From: Methylobacterium oryzae
Lineage (GTDB): Bacteria; Pseudomonadota; Alphaproteobacteria; Rhizobiales; Beijerinckiaceae
NCBI RefSeq assembly: GCF_021398735.1
Contig: NZ_CP090349.1
Span: forward strand, 2,365,001-2,429,000
Direction of reading: 5' to 3'
DNA: 64,000 nucleotides
The notes below the pieces were generated by a model that saw only the letters and a program-made list of their open reading frames with translations, had not been told where the DNA came from and did not search any database. Positions within the stretch are counted from its first letter, which is position 1; each line of letters opens with the position of its first letter. Below are positions 17,916 to 25,953 of this stretch, one piece after another. Made by a program: the position numbers and the translations under genes.

Positions 17916-19013
17916 ATGCGGGACCCCAACGCGATCGACTTCTGGCGCGGCTTCGCCCTGATCACGATCTTCATCAACCACATCCCGGGCAACACCTTCG
18001 AGCGCTACACCTTCTCGCAGTACGGCATCTCGGACGCGGCCGAGCTGTTCGTGTTCCTGGCCGGCTGGTCGATCGGGATCGCCACCCGCGGGCGCGACGG
18101 CAACCCGGAGCCGCCGGGCCGGAGCGTGGTGCGGCTCCTCGCCCGCACGGTCGAGGTCTACCGGGCGCAGCTCACCGTGATGCTCCTGGCGCTCGCGATC
18201 ATCGCGGGGGCGGCGCTGCTGCTCGACAACCCGCTGATCCTCGAGTGGCACAATGCCGGCAATTTCTTCGCGGACCCGATCCAGTCGGTCTGCGGGATGG
18301 CGCTGCTGACCTACCAGCTCGGCTACTTCAACATCCTGCCGCTCTACGTGCTGCTGATCGGCATCGCGCCCGTCTTCGTCCTGGTCGGCCGCTTCAGCCT
18401 GCTCGGGGCCCTGGGCCTGTCCGTGAGCGTCTATCTCGCGAGCCTCGTCTTCGGGTGGAACGTCCCCTCCTGGCCGGGCGAGGGCGACTGGTTCTTCGAT
18501 CCGCTCTGCTGGCAGCTCCTGCTCGTCCTGGGCTTCGTCCTGCAGGGCTGGAACCTCCGCTCCGACGCCCTGCGCCGCTGGTCGCGGCGCCTGATCCCGG
18601 CGGGCGTCGTGATCGTTCTCCTCGGGATCGTGCTCGCCGTGACGGAGATCCGCCCGGATCCGATGCTCGTTCCGGAGCCGCGCCTACTGTTCACGTTCGA
18701 GAAGACTTACCTGACCCCGGCGCGACTGGTTCATTTCCTGGGGGTATTGTTAGCGTTTGCACCGCTTTACGCGGTGCTCGCCCCCCGAATCGGCCGCGTC
18801 GTCGGTTATCTGAGTCAGATGGGCCGGAATTCACTGGCTGTCTTCTCGATGGGCTCTATCCTGAGCCTGATCGGACAGCTCGTGCGTTTCCAGACGGGCG
18901 GCGGCGCGCTGATCGATATGCTGGTCGCCGGCTCGGGCCTGGTCGGGCTGGGGTTTACGGCATGGTTCGTCGAATGGCGCAGCCGCAGCAGATCGTCGCG
19001 ACCCCGCGCATGA
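17916..19013 (+). CDS. OpgC-family membrane acyltransferase
   Basis: A 365-residue integral membrane protein with about ten hydrophobic segments. It opens with Asp8-Phe-Trp-Arg-Gly and the conserved His22 (Ile-Asn-His-Ile-Pro), the signature of OpgC, the acyltransferase-3-like family that succinylates osmoregulated periplasmic glucans. Its place beside rhamnose and flippase genes suggests it modifies another surface glycan instead. The 3' end overlaps the SGNH-like gene by 4 bp (ATGA). The last 250-300 bases (about 18690-18960) are AT-richer and use rarer codons than the rest of the gene. Confidence 0.88.
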   Translation: MRDPNAIDFWRGFALITIFINHIPGNTFERYTFSQYGISDAAELFVFLAGWSIGIATRGRDGNPEPPGRSVVRLLARTVEVYRAQLTVMLLALAIIAGAALLLDNPLILEWHNAGNFFADPIQSVCGMALLTYQLGYFNILPLYVLLIGIAPVFVLVGRFSLLGALGLSVSVYLASLVFGWNVPSWPGEGDWFFDPLCWQLLLVLGFVLQGWNLRSDALRRWSRRLIPAGVVIVLLGIVLAVTEIRPDPMLVPEPRLLFTFEKTYLTPARLVHFLGVLLAFAPLYAVLAPRIGRVVGYLSQMGRNSLAVFSMGSILSLIGQLVRFQTGGGALIDMLVAGSGLVGLGFTAWFVEWRSRSRSSRPRA

Positions 19014-19846
19014 CGCGGGCCCGGCTCGCCGCGGCGCTGGCCGTGCTCCTGCTGTCGGGCCCCGCCGGCGGCGCGGCCGCGGCCGAGCAGGCCGCCGGCC
19101 CCGTGGCGGACGATCCGGCCCTGTCGCAGGAATGCCGGGTCCCGGGGGCGCAGCTCTACAGCGTCGCCCAGCTCGGCGCCGTCAAGGCGGCGCTGGCGGA
19201 GAACCGTCCGCTCAAGATCCTGGCGATCGGCGGCAGCGCGGCACCGGGCGCCTCGGCCTCCTATCCGGCCAAGCTCGAGGCCGCGCTGGAACACGCCCTG
19301 CCGAAGGTCGACGTGGTGATCGACCACCGCGGCCTGCCGGGCGAGATCGCCTCCGGGGCCGCCGAGCGCCTGCGCACCATGGTGGCCGAGGCCGAGCCCG
19401 ACCTCGTCGTCTGGCAGGTCGGCACCCACGACGCCATCGCCCGCGTCGACGTGGACGCCTTCGCGAGCGCGCTGGCCGAGGCCGTGGGCTGGATGCGGTC
19501 GCACGGGATCGACGTGGTGCTGGTCGACCCGATCTACACGGCCAGCATGGCGGCCGACGTCGACTACAACCGGATCGTCGAGGCCGTCCGGAGCGTCGCG
19601 ACCCAGCAGGGCGTGCCGCTGGTCCGGCGCTACGAGGCCCTGCAGTACCTGTCGCGCCGCAGCGACAAGGGCGAGGGTCACATGCTCGGCCGCCAGTTCC
19701 GGCTCAACGACCTCGGCCTGCGCTGCATGGCCGAGCACGTGGCGCTGACGATCGCCACCTCGCTGATGCGGACCGAGACGCCCAAGGAGCCCAAGGCGGC
19801 GCCGGCCCAGCCGCCCTTAACCGAGCCGCAACGCGCCCCGGGCTAG
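19010..19846 (+). CDS. SGNH/GDSL-hydrolase-like exported protein
   Basis: A 278-residue protein with a signal peptide (about 1-25, ending Ala-Ala-Ala). Its fold signature is SGNH: block I nucleophile Gly-Gly-Ser76 and a block III-like Val-Gly-Thr-His-Asp (137-141). The block V region reads Phe-Arg-Leu-Asn-Asp-Leu-Gly-Leu (230-237), where related proteins usually show a catalytic His. The block III Asn is replaced by His140. So it may be catalytically weak, inactive or use another residue. The ATG at 19010 overlaps the OpgC-like stop; upstream in-frame ATGs (18962, 18974) would push the signal peptide inward. OpgC plus SGNH pairing suggests O-acyl transfer in the periplasm, which is inference. 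Confidence 0.82.
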   Translation: MTRARLAAALAVLLLSGPAGGAAAAEQAAGPVADDPALSQECRVPGAQLYSVAQLGAVKAALAENRPLKILAIGGSAAPGASASYPAKLEAALEHALPKVDVVIDHRGLPGEIASGAAERLRTMVAEAEPDLVVWQVGTHDAIARVDVDAFASALAEAVGWMRSHGIDVVLVDPIYTASMAADVDYNRIVEAVRSVATQQGVPLVRRYEALQYLSRRSDKGEGHMLGRQFRLNDLGLRCMAEHVALTIATSLMRTETPKEPKAAPAQPPLTEPQRAPG

Positions 19847-19902
19847 ACCGGACGGCCAGAGATCGGCCTCCCGCCGAGTTCGGGACCGGCGCGGAGCGCG
19901 TA

Positions 19903-21243
19903 GTGTCAGCCACGGCCCTCCCTGTCCTCGCGCTCCGGCACCTCCGGGCGCTGCGCAGCGGCCCGCAGCGGGCGGCCCTGACGGTCTTCGCGATCCGCGT
20001 GGGGTCGGCCGGCTTCGCCTACGGCGCCCAGGTGCTCGCGGCGCGGCTGATGGGCTGGGACGCCTACGGGATCTTCGCGTCGGTCTGGGTCTGGACCGCG
20101 ATGCTGGGCCACACCCTGACCCTCGGCCTGTCGCAGGGCGCGTGTCGGTTCGTGCCGGGTGATCAGGCGCAGGGCGACCTCGACCTCGCGCGCGGCTACA
20201 TCCGGGCCGGCGCCCTCGTGACCGGCGGAGCGGCGCTCGCCGTCGCCTGCCTCGGCGCGGCGCTGCTCGTGCTCGAGCCGGACCTGTTCGCCCCCGCCTA
20301 CTGGGCACCGATCCTGGTCGCGCTCTGCGTGATGCCGCTCTTCGCGCTCCAGGACTACCTCGAGGGCGTGGCGCGCAGCCAGAACTGGGTCGGGCTCGCC
20401 ATCGCGCCGCCCTACCTGCTGCGCCAGACCCTGATGATGGCCTGCATGGTCGCGGCGATCCTGCTCGGCGCGCCGCCCCGGGCCGAGGTCGCGATGGCCT
20501 GCATGCTGGTCGCCGCCGCGGTCGCGACCGCCCTGCAGGCCGCCCTCCTCGCCGCGCGGCTCCGGCGGGAGCTGCCGGCCGGGCCGCACCGCTACCGGTG
20601 GCGCACGTGGCTCGGCACGGGCCTGCCGATCGCCGCGATCGACCTCGCCAATGCCGGCTTCACCTTCGTCGACGTGATCGTGCTCGGTGCCCTGGTGAGC
20701 CCGGCCGAGGTCGGGATCTACTTCGCGGCGACCCGCATCCAGCAATTCGTGGTGTTCGTGCACTACGCGGTCAGCGCGGCGACGCTCCAGCGCTACAGCG
20801 CCGCCCAGGCGCAGGCCAACCGCTTCCTCCTCGCCGAGCTGGTCCGGCGCCAGGGCCGCCTGACGGCGGCCGCGACGCTCGTGGTCGGCGGCGCGATCCT
20901 GGCCGTCAGCCCCCTGCTGCTGGCCATGTTCGGGCCGGGTTTCGGCGACAGCGTGCCGATCCTGTGCATCCTGATCGCCGGCAGCGTCGGGGCGAGCCTG
21001 TTCGGCCCGGGCGAGGATCTGCTGACCATGCTGGGCGGGGAGCGGCTCTGCGCCGGCATCACGGCGGGGAGTCTCCTCGCCGCCGCCGGCCTGTGCCTCG
21101 CCCTGGTCCCGGCGCTCGGGACGCTCGGCGCGGCCGTGGCGGTCGCGGTGGCGAGCGTGGGCCGGGCCGCCCTGCTCGCGCGCGCCGCGGGGCGGATCCA
21201 CGGGCTTCCGACCCCGGTCTGGGCCGCCGGAGCGGTCCGATGA
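19903..21243 (+). CDS. Polysaccharide flippase (Wzx/MOP-type)
   Basis: Integral membrane protein of 446 residues with about twelve hydrophobic helices and few charged residues, in the style of oligosaccharide flippases that move lipid-linked repeat units across the inner membrane. The start is GTG at 19903, supported by GGAG about 7 nt upstream; no better ATG exists in frame. Its stop overlaps the ATG of the next gene by 4 bp. The cluster contains no polymerase (Wzy) and no glycosyltransferase, so the polymer is unknown and those functions must be encoded elsewhere. Confidence 0.85.
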   Translation: MSATALPVLALRHLRALRSGPQRAALTVFAIRVGSAGFAYGAQVLAARLMGWDAYGIFASVWVWTAMLGHTLTLGLSQGACRFVPGDQAQGDLDLARGYIRAGALVTGGAALAVACLGAALLVLEPDLFAPAYWAPILVALCVMPLFALQDYLEGVARSQNWVGLAIAPPYLLRQTLMMACMVAAILLGAPPRAEVAMACMLVAAAVATALQAALLAARLRRELPAGPHRYRWRTWLGTGLPIAAIDLANAGFTFVDVIVLGALVSPAEVGIYFAATRIQQFVVFVHYAVSAATLQRYSAAQAQANRFLLAELVRRQGRLTAAATLVVGGAILAVSPLLLAMFGPGFGDSVPILCILIAGSVGASLFGPGEDLLTMLGGERLCAGITAGSLLAAAGLCLALVPALGTLGAAVAVAVASVGRAALLARAAGRIHGLPTPVWAAGAVR

Positions 21244-22379
21244 TCGCCGCGAGCCCCCTGCGCGCGCCGTCCGGAGCCGTCGTCACCCTCGGCGACCCGC
21301 CGGAGCCGGAGGCCTGGGACGCGCTGGTCGCGGCGGGCGCCGCGGCGCACCCGCACTTCTCCCGGCACGTCATCGAGGCCCATCGGACCGCCGGGCTGCT
21401 GCCGGCGGCCCTCCGCTACGTCACGGTCCGCGCGGGCGACCGTCTCGTCGGGCTGCTCCCGTACCATGGGGCCCGGGACCTGACGGGCCTCGGCGGCCGG
21501 GTCCTGCGGCCCTTCCTCTCGCCCTACGTGACCGCCACGGCTCCCCTGGTCGCCGACGGTCCGGACCGGGCCGCGCACGCGCTGGCCCTGGTGGCCGGCC
21601 TCGAGGCCGCCTCCGGCGGATGCCCCTGGCGCTGGCCGCTGCTGCCGACCGGGGAGGGCGCCGTGCCGGAGATGCTCGCGGCGATGCGCGCGCGCGGCTG
21701 GGCCATCGGCACGGTGGCGGGCTTCGACCGCCCGGTCATGGACCGGCGCGCCGACCACGCGGCGTTCCTCGCCGACCATCCCGGCCGGGCGCGCTTCAAG
21801 GACCTGCGCCGCCGGGCGCGCCGCCTGTCGGAGACCGGAACCGTCGCCCACGCGTGCGCCACGGGCGGATCGGACCTCGCCCGCCTCGTCGCGGCCTTCC
21901 TCGACCTGGAGCGCGCCGGCTGGAAGGGGCAGGCCGGCACCGCCATGGCCTGCCGGCCCGAGAGCGCCGCGCTGGCCAGGGCGCTGTTCACCGCGGTTCC
22001 GGGCCCGGTCGCCGTCCGGGCCGACGCGCTGACCCTCGACGGCCGGCCTGTCGCCGTCAGCCTCGCCCTGGTCAGCGGCGGCACCGCGACCCTGCTGAAG
22101 ACCGCCTACGACGAGGATCTGCGCGGCCACGCCCCGGGCCTGCTGCTCGAGGCCGAGATCGTGCGGGCCTGCCACGAGACCGGCTTCGCCGACCGGCTCG
22201 ACTCGGCGACGCTGGAAGGATCGGCGCTGGAAGGTCTCTACCGCGACCGGGTTCCGGTCGCCGAGATCATCGCGGTCCCGCCCGGTCGACAGGTGATCTC
22301 GCTGGAGCGGCGCCTCCGGCTCGCCCGGTTCGAGCGGGACGCGCGCGCGGCCGCGAAGCGGGCCCTGCGGCGGCGCTAG
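21240..22379 (+). CDS. FemAB/CelD-like GNAT-fold transferase
   Basis: A 379-residue soluble protein with the two-lobed GNAT organisation of the FemAB/CelD (BcsL) group, found in polysaccharide clusters of proteobacteria. Features seen are Phe-Lys-Asp-Leu-Arg-Arg-Arg-Ala-Arg-Arg in the middle (about 183-192) and Leu-Glu-Arg-Ala-Gly-Trp-Lys-Gly (about 223-230). The last part is Leu-Lys-Thr-Ala-Tyr-Asp-Glu followed by Pro-Gly-Leu-Leu-Leu-Glu. These last motifs are typical of the family's acceptor/donor site. The tail is Arg/Lys-rich. It is translationally coupled (ATGA) to the flippase. The acyl or aminoacyl group it transfers cannot be told from sequence. Confidence 0.85.
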   Translation: MIAASPLRAPSGAVVTLGDPPEPEAWDALVAAGAAAHPHFSRHVIEAHRTAGLLPAALRYVTVRAGDRLVGLLPYHGARDLTGLGGRVLRPFLSPYVTATAPLVADGPDRAAHALALVAGLEAASGGCPWRWPLLPTGEGAVPEMLAAMRARGWAIGTVAGFDRPVMDRRADHAAFLADHPGRARFKDLRRRARRLSETGTVAHACATGGSDLARLVAAFLDLERAGWKGQAGTAMACRPESAALARALFTAVPGPVAVRADALTLDGRPVAVSLALVSGGTATLLKTAYDEDLRGHAPGLLLEAEIVRACHETGFADRLDSATLEGSALEGLYRDRVPVAEIIAVPPGRQVISLERRLRLARFERDARAAAKRALRRR

Positions 22380-22410
22380 GGCCGGTTCAGCGCGTTCCGC
22401 ACGCGGCGCT

Positions 22411-22553
22411 GGTCCCCTCTCCCGTGCGGGAGAGGGACAGGGTGAGGGATCGGGTCTGTCCGAACGAAGCGCAGTCTGGCCGAGCGGCAATGGTGCGCTC
22501 GACCGAGAGGCCTCTTGTCCCTCACCCCAACCCTCTCCCGCACGGGAGAGGGG
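22411..22553. repeat. Nested inverted-repeat element, copy B
   Basis: Second copy of the element at 12655-12800. The left arm starts at 22411 with the same bases as copy A, the right arm ends near 22553, and the arms pair with each other and carry the inner CTCTCCCG/CGGGAGAG palindromes. The roughly 60-bp centre differs between copies. It fills most of the 307-bp gap (22380-22686) between two convergent genes; I see no gene in the rest of that gap. Confidence 0.85.
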
Positions 22554-22686
22554 GCGATGGCGCGGCTGTCGCGTTCGGAGCCGCCGCCCTATCAAACCGT
22601 TCCAGAGCGATGGGGACAGGTTCTCGCGCCTCAACCCCATCCTCTCGCGGCGGGTCCACGGCGCCCTGAAACCGCGGTGCGGCCCG

Positions 22687-22971
22687 CTACCGGCCCCGGT
22701 ACAGACCGTCGCCCTGCACCCGATCGTAGACGCCGTGCCCGGTCCGGGCACGATAGGCGCGGCCGGCGATCGCGCCGGGGGTCGGCGGCGTGCCGGGCTG
22801 CGCGAAGCTCGTCTCGGGCCGGTAGGCCGGCCCCCAGCCGATCTCCTCGTCGCCCGCGGGATCCTTGCCCGGGAAACCCGTGACGTAGCCCGTGCTCTGC
22901 GCGAGCGCGGGCCCGGCGGCGAGCCCGAGCAGGAGCGCCAGCGTGCAGCGGTACGTTGTCCTGGATCGCAT
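22687..22971 (-). CDS. Small secreted protein of unknown function
   Basis: A 94-residue product starting at the ATG at 22971. A signal peptide (about 1-24, ending Ala-Leu-Ala-Gln) is followed by a short mature domain rich in Gly, Pro, Arg and Tyr (Tyr-Val-Thr-Gly-Phe-Pro-Gly-Lys). It has no cysteine in the mature part and no recognised domain. The frame extends upstream as noise, so the signal peptide decides the start. Divergent from the small gene at 23141. Confidence 0.65.
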   Translation of the reverse strand: MRSRTTYRCTLALLLGLAAGPALAQSTGYVTGFPGKDPAGDEEIGWGPAYRPETSFAQPGTPPTPGAIAGRAYRARTGHGVYDRVQGDGLYRGR

Positions 22972-23140
22972 CGGCCGTATTCTCCAGTCCGGTCCGCCGG
23001 GCGGACCACCTGCGGGGCAAACCCGGATCGGGAACGGAGGGTTTTCCGGCGTGTACTCATGCCGCGGGCGAGACGGCGGGCGGGCTGTTGGGAATTCCGG
23101 CCGGCCGCGGGGGCGGGCGATGATCGCGGAGGCGGGCGTC

Positions 23141-23395
23141 ATGGACGACTGGAAGGCGGGGCTCCGGGCGGAAATGCGGGCCATCGACATCGCCACGGGC
23201 GAGGCGGCCTCGGCGCAGCTGCCGGACCTGCTGCGACGCCTGAGCCGGCATCAGGCCGGTCTCGGCGGCAACCCGGTCCTGTCGCTGTACCGGCGCTGGC
23301 GCATCCGGCGCCTGGCACGCGCCGTGGCGGACGCGCGCTGGCACGCGGAACAGGGCCGCCTCGCACGCCGCGGCGGGCTCGACCCGCGTCCGTGA
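23141..23395 (+). CDS. Small basic hypothetical protein
   Basis: An 84-residue, Arg/Ala/Leu-rich, probably helical cytoplasmic protein without a recognised domain. GGAGG at 23128-23132 lies 8 nt before the ATG at 23141 and decides the start; another in-frame ATG at 23120 adds 7 residues. It converges on the sensor kinase gene with 10 bp between them. The good ribosome-binding site and codon use support a real gene. Confidence 0.6.
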   Translation: MDDWKAGLRAEMRAIDIATGEAASAQLPDLLRRLSRHQAGLGGNPVLSLYRRWRIRRLARAVADARWHAEQGRLARRGGLDPRP

Positions 23396-23405
23396 ACGGT
23401 CCCGC

Positions 23406-25766
23406 TCAGGCGGCGGAACGGCCCGCCCGCGGCGCCTCGCGCCTGACAATCGTGGAATCGGCCGTCGCGGAAGGGGCCGAGCCGGCCGGAACGCCGGCCT
23501 CGCGCTCGGCCGGCGTGGCCGGCAGGCGGACGAGCACGATGGTGCCCACCGTCTCCTCGGAGCGGATCCGGAGCGAGCCGCCGTGGAGCTCGACCATCGA
23601 TCGGGTGATGGCGAGGCCCAGGCCCGAACCCTTGTGGCACCGGGTCATCTGCCGCTCGACCTGCGTGAAGGGCCGGCCGAGGCGGGCGAGGTCGGAGGTC
23701 GGGATGCCTATGCCGTTGTCCTCGATATAGAGGTGGGTGCACGCGCCGGCACGGCGGCCCCGGACGGCGACGCGGCCGCCGGCGGGCGTGAACTTCACGG
23801 CGTTCTGCACGAGGTTGGCGAGGATCTGCCGGATCGCCTGCGGATCGGCCAGCAGCTCGAGGCCGGGCACGACGTCGACGCTGACGGTGATCGCCTTCTC
23901 GCGGGCGGCCGCCTCGACGGGCGCGAGGGCCGCGCTGATCGCGGTCTCGGCGGAGATCGCCCTGGGGCTCAGGCGCACGCGCCGGGCCTCCAGCCGGGCC
24001 ATGTCGAGGATGTCGTCGATCATGGACAGCAGGTGCGAACCGCTCTCGCGGATGTCGCGGCAATACTCGGTGTAGCGCGGGGTGCCGAGCGGCCCGAGAA
24101 CCGCGTTCTCCATCACGTCGGCGAAGCCGATGATGGCGTTGAGCGGGGTGCGCAGCTCGTGGCTCATATTGGCCAGGAACTCCGCCTTGGCCTGGTTGGC
24201 CGCCTCGGCGGCCGCCTTCTGGTCGAGGTAGCGCTCGGCGAGATCCGCGAGCTGCTGGGTCTGGAGTTCGAGGGTGCGGCGGGACCGTTTGAGGTCCTTG
24301 ACGGTCTCGATCAGCTCGCGCTCGGAGGCGAGGAGCTGCTCCTGGTTGCGCTTCAGGCTGGTGATGTCGGTCCCGACCGACACGTAGCCCCCGTCCTTCG
24401 TGCGCCGCTCGCTGATCTGCAGCCAGCGGCCGTCGGCGAGTTCCGCCTCGAAGGTGCGGGCCGCCATGTCGGTCAGCGCCATCCCGGCCTCGGGCGATTC
24501 CCGCCGGACCTGGGGCAGCACGCCGCGTCCCATCACGTCCGTGTAGCTCCGGCCCGCCTGCGCATCCTCGGGGCTCAGGGCGTGGAGGTGGCGGAATTTC
24601 GAATTGCACAGGACCAGGCGGTTGCCGGTATCCCAGAGCACGAAGGCCTCCGAGATCGCCTCGACGGCGTCGCGCAGGCGCATGTCGGCCGCGGCGTTGG
24701 TCTCCTCCAGGGCCCGCTGCTCGCTGATGTCGTTGGCGATGCCGACGAGGTGGCGGCCGCCGTCGGCGGCGTCCGCCACGACCTCCGCGCGGGCGCGCAG
24801 CCAGACGTAGGCCCCGTCGGCGCCGCGCATGCGGAAGGCGTGGTCGATATGCGTCTGGTTGGCCGCGAGCCCCCGGGCGAGGCTGTACAGGTCGCCGTCG
24901 TCGGGATGGACGAGGCCGTTGACGTCGCCGAACGAGAGGTACTCGTGCTGCCGCCTGTAGCCGAGCAGCGTGTACATCGAATCGGACCAGTAGATCCGGC
25001 CGCGCGCGATGTCCCAGTCCCACAACCCGCAGGCGCCCCGGCGCAGGGCGGTCTCCAGGCGGCCGCGGATCTGCTCGCGGGCCCGGTCGGCGCGGGCGGC
25101 CTGGCGCGTCTGCAGGCCGTAGGCCAGTCCGACTCCGACGATCACGATCGCGGCGGCGGCGATCAGGACGATCTGGTCGCGGGTCCGGGCGCTCCAGCCG
25201 CGCAGCAGCGGCTCGATGGGCTGGAGCACCGCCACCTGTCCCGCGCCGCCGGGCAGGCTGTGCACCGCGGCGAGCACGCTCTCGCCGCCGGGAAGCTCGA
25301 GGGCCATCGCGCCGGCGCGCTCGCCGAGGCCGGAGAGCGGCTCACTCTCGCCGAGCACCGCCGAGAGGGTCGTGCGGTCGGCCGGCAGCGGCGGATGGGC
25401 GGCGACGATGCGGGTGTCAGGGCGGACCACCAGCAGGCGGCGGCCGGGATGCCGCTCGCTCTCGGGCATCAGGGCGCGCAGGTCCTCCGCCACGGTGCCG
25501 GCCGGATCCACCGCCCGCGCGGCCAGACGGGCGAAGCCTTCGACCTCGGCCTTCGCGCCCGCCAGGATCTCGGCACGCTGGCCCTGGATATGGAGGGTGG
25601 CGAGCCCGACGAGGCAGGCCAGGAACACCGCGAGCGTTCCCGGCACGGCGTAGCGCAGCCAGCGCTCGGCCTGGCCGAGCCGCGGATCCCGGCTCCGCAT
25701 GGGCCACGAGATCGTGAGACTCGAATCCGCACGCGCGGAGAAGGAAGCGGAAGCCGCCTCCGGCAT
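23406..25766 (-). CDS. Membrane PAS-domain sensor histidine kinase (PleC/DivJ-like)
   Basis: A 786-residue kinase. It has a cytoplasmic N terminus, TM1 about 39-60, a periplasmic sensor of about 140 residues, TM2 about 199-218, two PAS domains (about 240-350 and 362-472) and a coiled coil about 475-525. The HisKA domain carries phosphorylated His536 in Ser-His-Glu-Leu-Arg-Thr-Pro-Leu-Asn, then come a HATPase with N box, Asp-Asn-Gly-Ile-Gly and Gly-Ser-Gly-Leu-Gly-Leu motifs. The dimerisation helix after the His ([11 protein letters not shown]) is of the type seen in alphaproteobacterial cell-cycle kinases that act on DivK. No response regulator is adjacent. GAGG about 8 nt before the ATG at 25766 supports the start. 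Confidence 0.88.
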   Translation of the reverse strand: MPEAASASFSARADSSLTISWPMRSRDPRLGQAERWLRYAVPGTLAVFLACLVGLATLHIQGQRAEILAGAKAEVEGFARLAARAVDPAGTVAEDLRALMPESERHPGRRLLVVRPDTRIVAAHPPLPADRTTLSAVLGESEPLSGLGERAGAMALELPGGESVLAAVHSLPGGAGQVAVLQPIEPLLRGWSARTRDQIVLIAAAAIVIVGVGLAYGLQTRQAARADRAREQIRGRLETALRRGACGLWDWDIARGRIYWSDSMYTLLGYRRQHEYLSFGDVNGLVHPDDGDLYSLARGLAANQTHIDHAFRMRGADGAYVWLRARAEVVADAADGGRHLVGIANDISEQRALEETNAAADMRLRDAVEAISEAFVLWDTGNRLVLCNSKFRHLHALSPEDAQAGRSYTDVMGRGVLPQVRRESPEAGMALTDMAARTFEAELADGRWLQISERRTKDGGYVSVGTDITSLKRNQEQLLASERELIETVKDLKRSRRTLELQTQQLADLAERYLDQKAAAEAANQAKAEFLANMSHELRTPLNAIIGFADVMENAVLGPLGTPRYTEYCRDIRESGSHLLSMIDDILDMARLEARRVRLSPRAISAETAISAALAPVEAAAREKAITVSVDVVPGLELLADPQAIRQILANLVQNAVKFTPAGGRVAVRGRRAGACTHLYIEDNGIGIPTSDLARLGRPFTQVERQMTRCHKGSGLGLAITRSMVELHGGSLRIRSEETVGTIVLVRLPATPAEREAGVPAGSAPSATADSTIVRREAPRAGRSAA

Positions 25767-25900
25767 GGCCGAACCTCGCCCGTGGGAACTGTGATCCGGT
25801 GTGGGCACCCGGCCCCCGAAGGCCCCCCGAATCTGACTGAATACAATCACTTCGGGGGGCAGTTTGTCCACGGATTTTTTACCATAAGGGCTTGACGGAA

Positions 25901-25917
25901 CCCAGGTGTTGCCTGGG
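25901..25917 (-). terminator. Possible weak terminator after pepN
   Basis: A 6-bp stem (CCCAGG/CCTGGG) with a 5-nt loop lies about 37 bp past the pepN stop. On the transcript strand it is not followed by a U-run, so termination is uncertain. Confidence 0.3.
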
Positions 25918-25953
25918 AGCCCGAGAATCGATTTCTACCGCAGGTTCAGACGG

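Noticed and set aside
13954..22379. Polysaccharide region as a recently acquired genomic island
   Set aside because: No tRNA, integrase, IS or overall composition change was seen; only a short AT-richer patch and the extragenic repeats.
23583..25895. A 770-codon plus-strand frame opposite the sensor kinase
   Set aside because: Antisense shadow with Gly/Arg/Asp/Val-rich composition; the kinase motifs on the minus strand are unambiguous.
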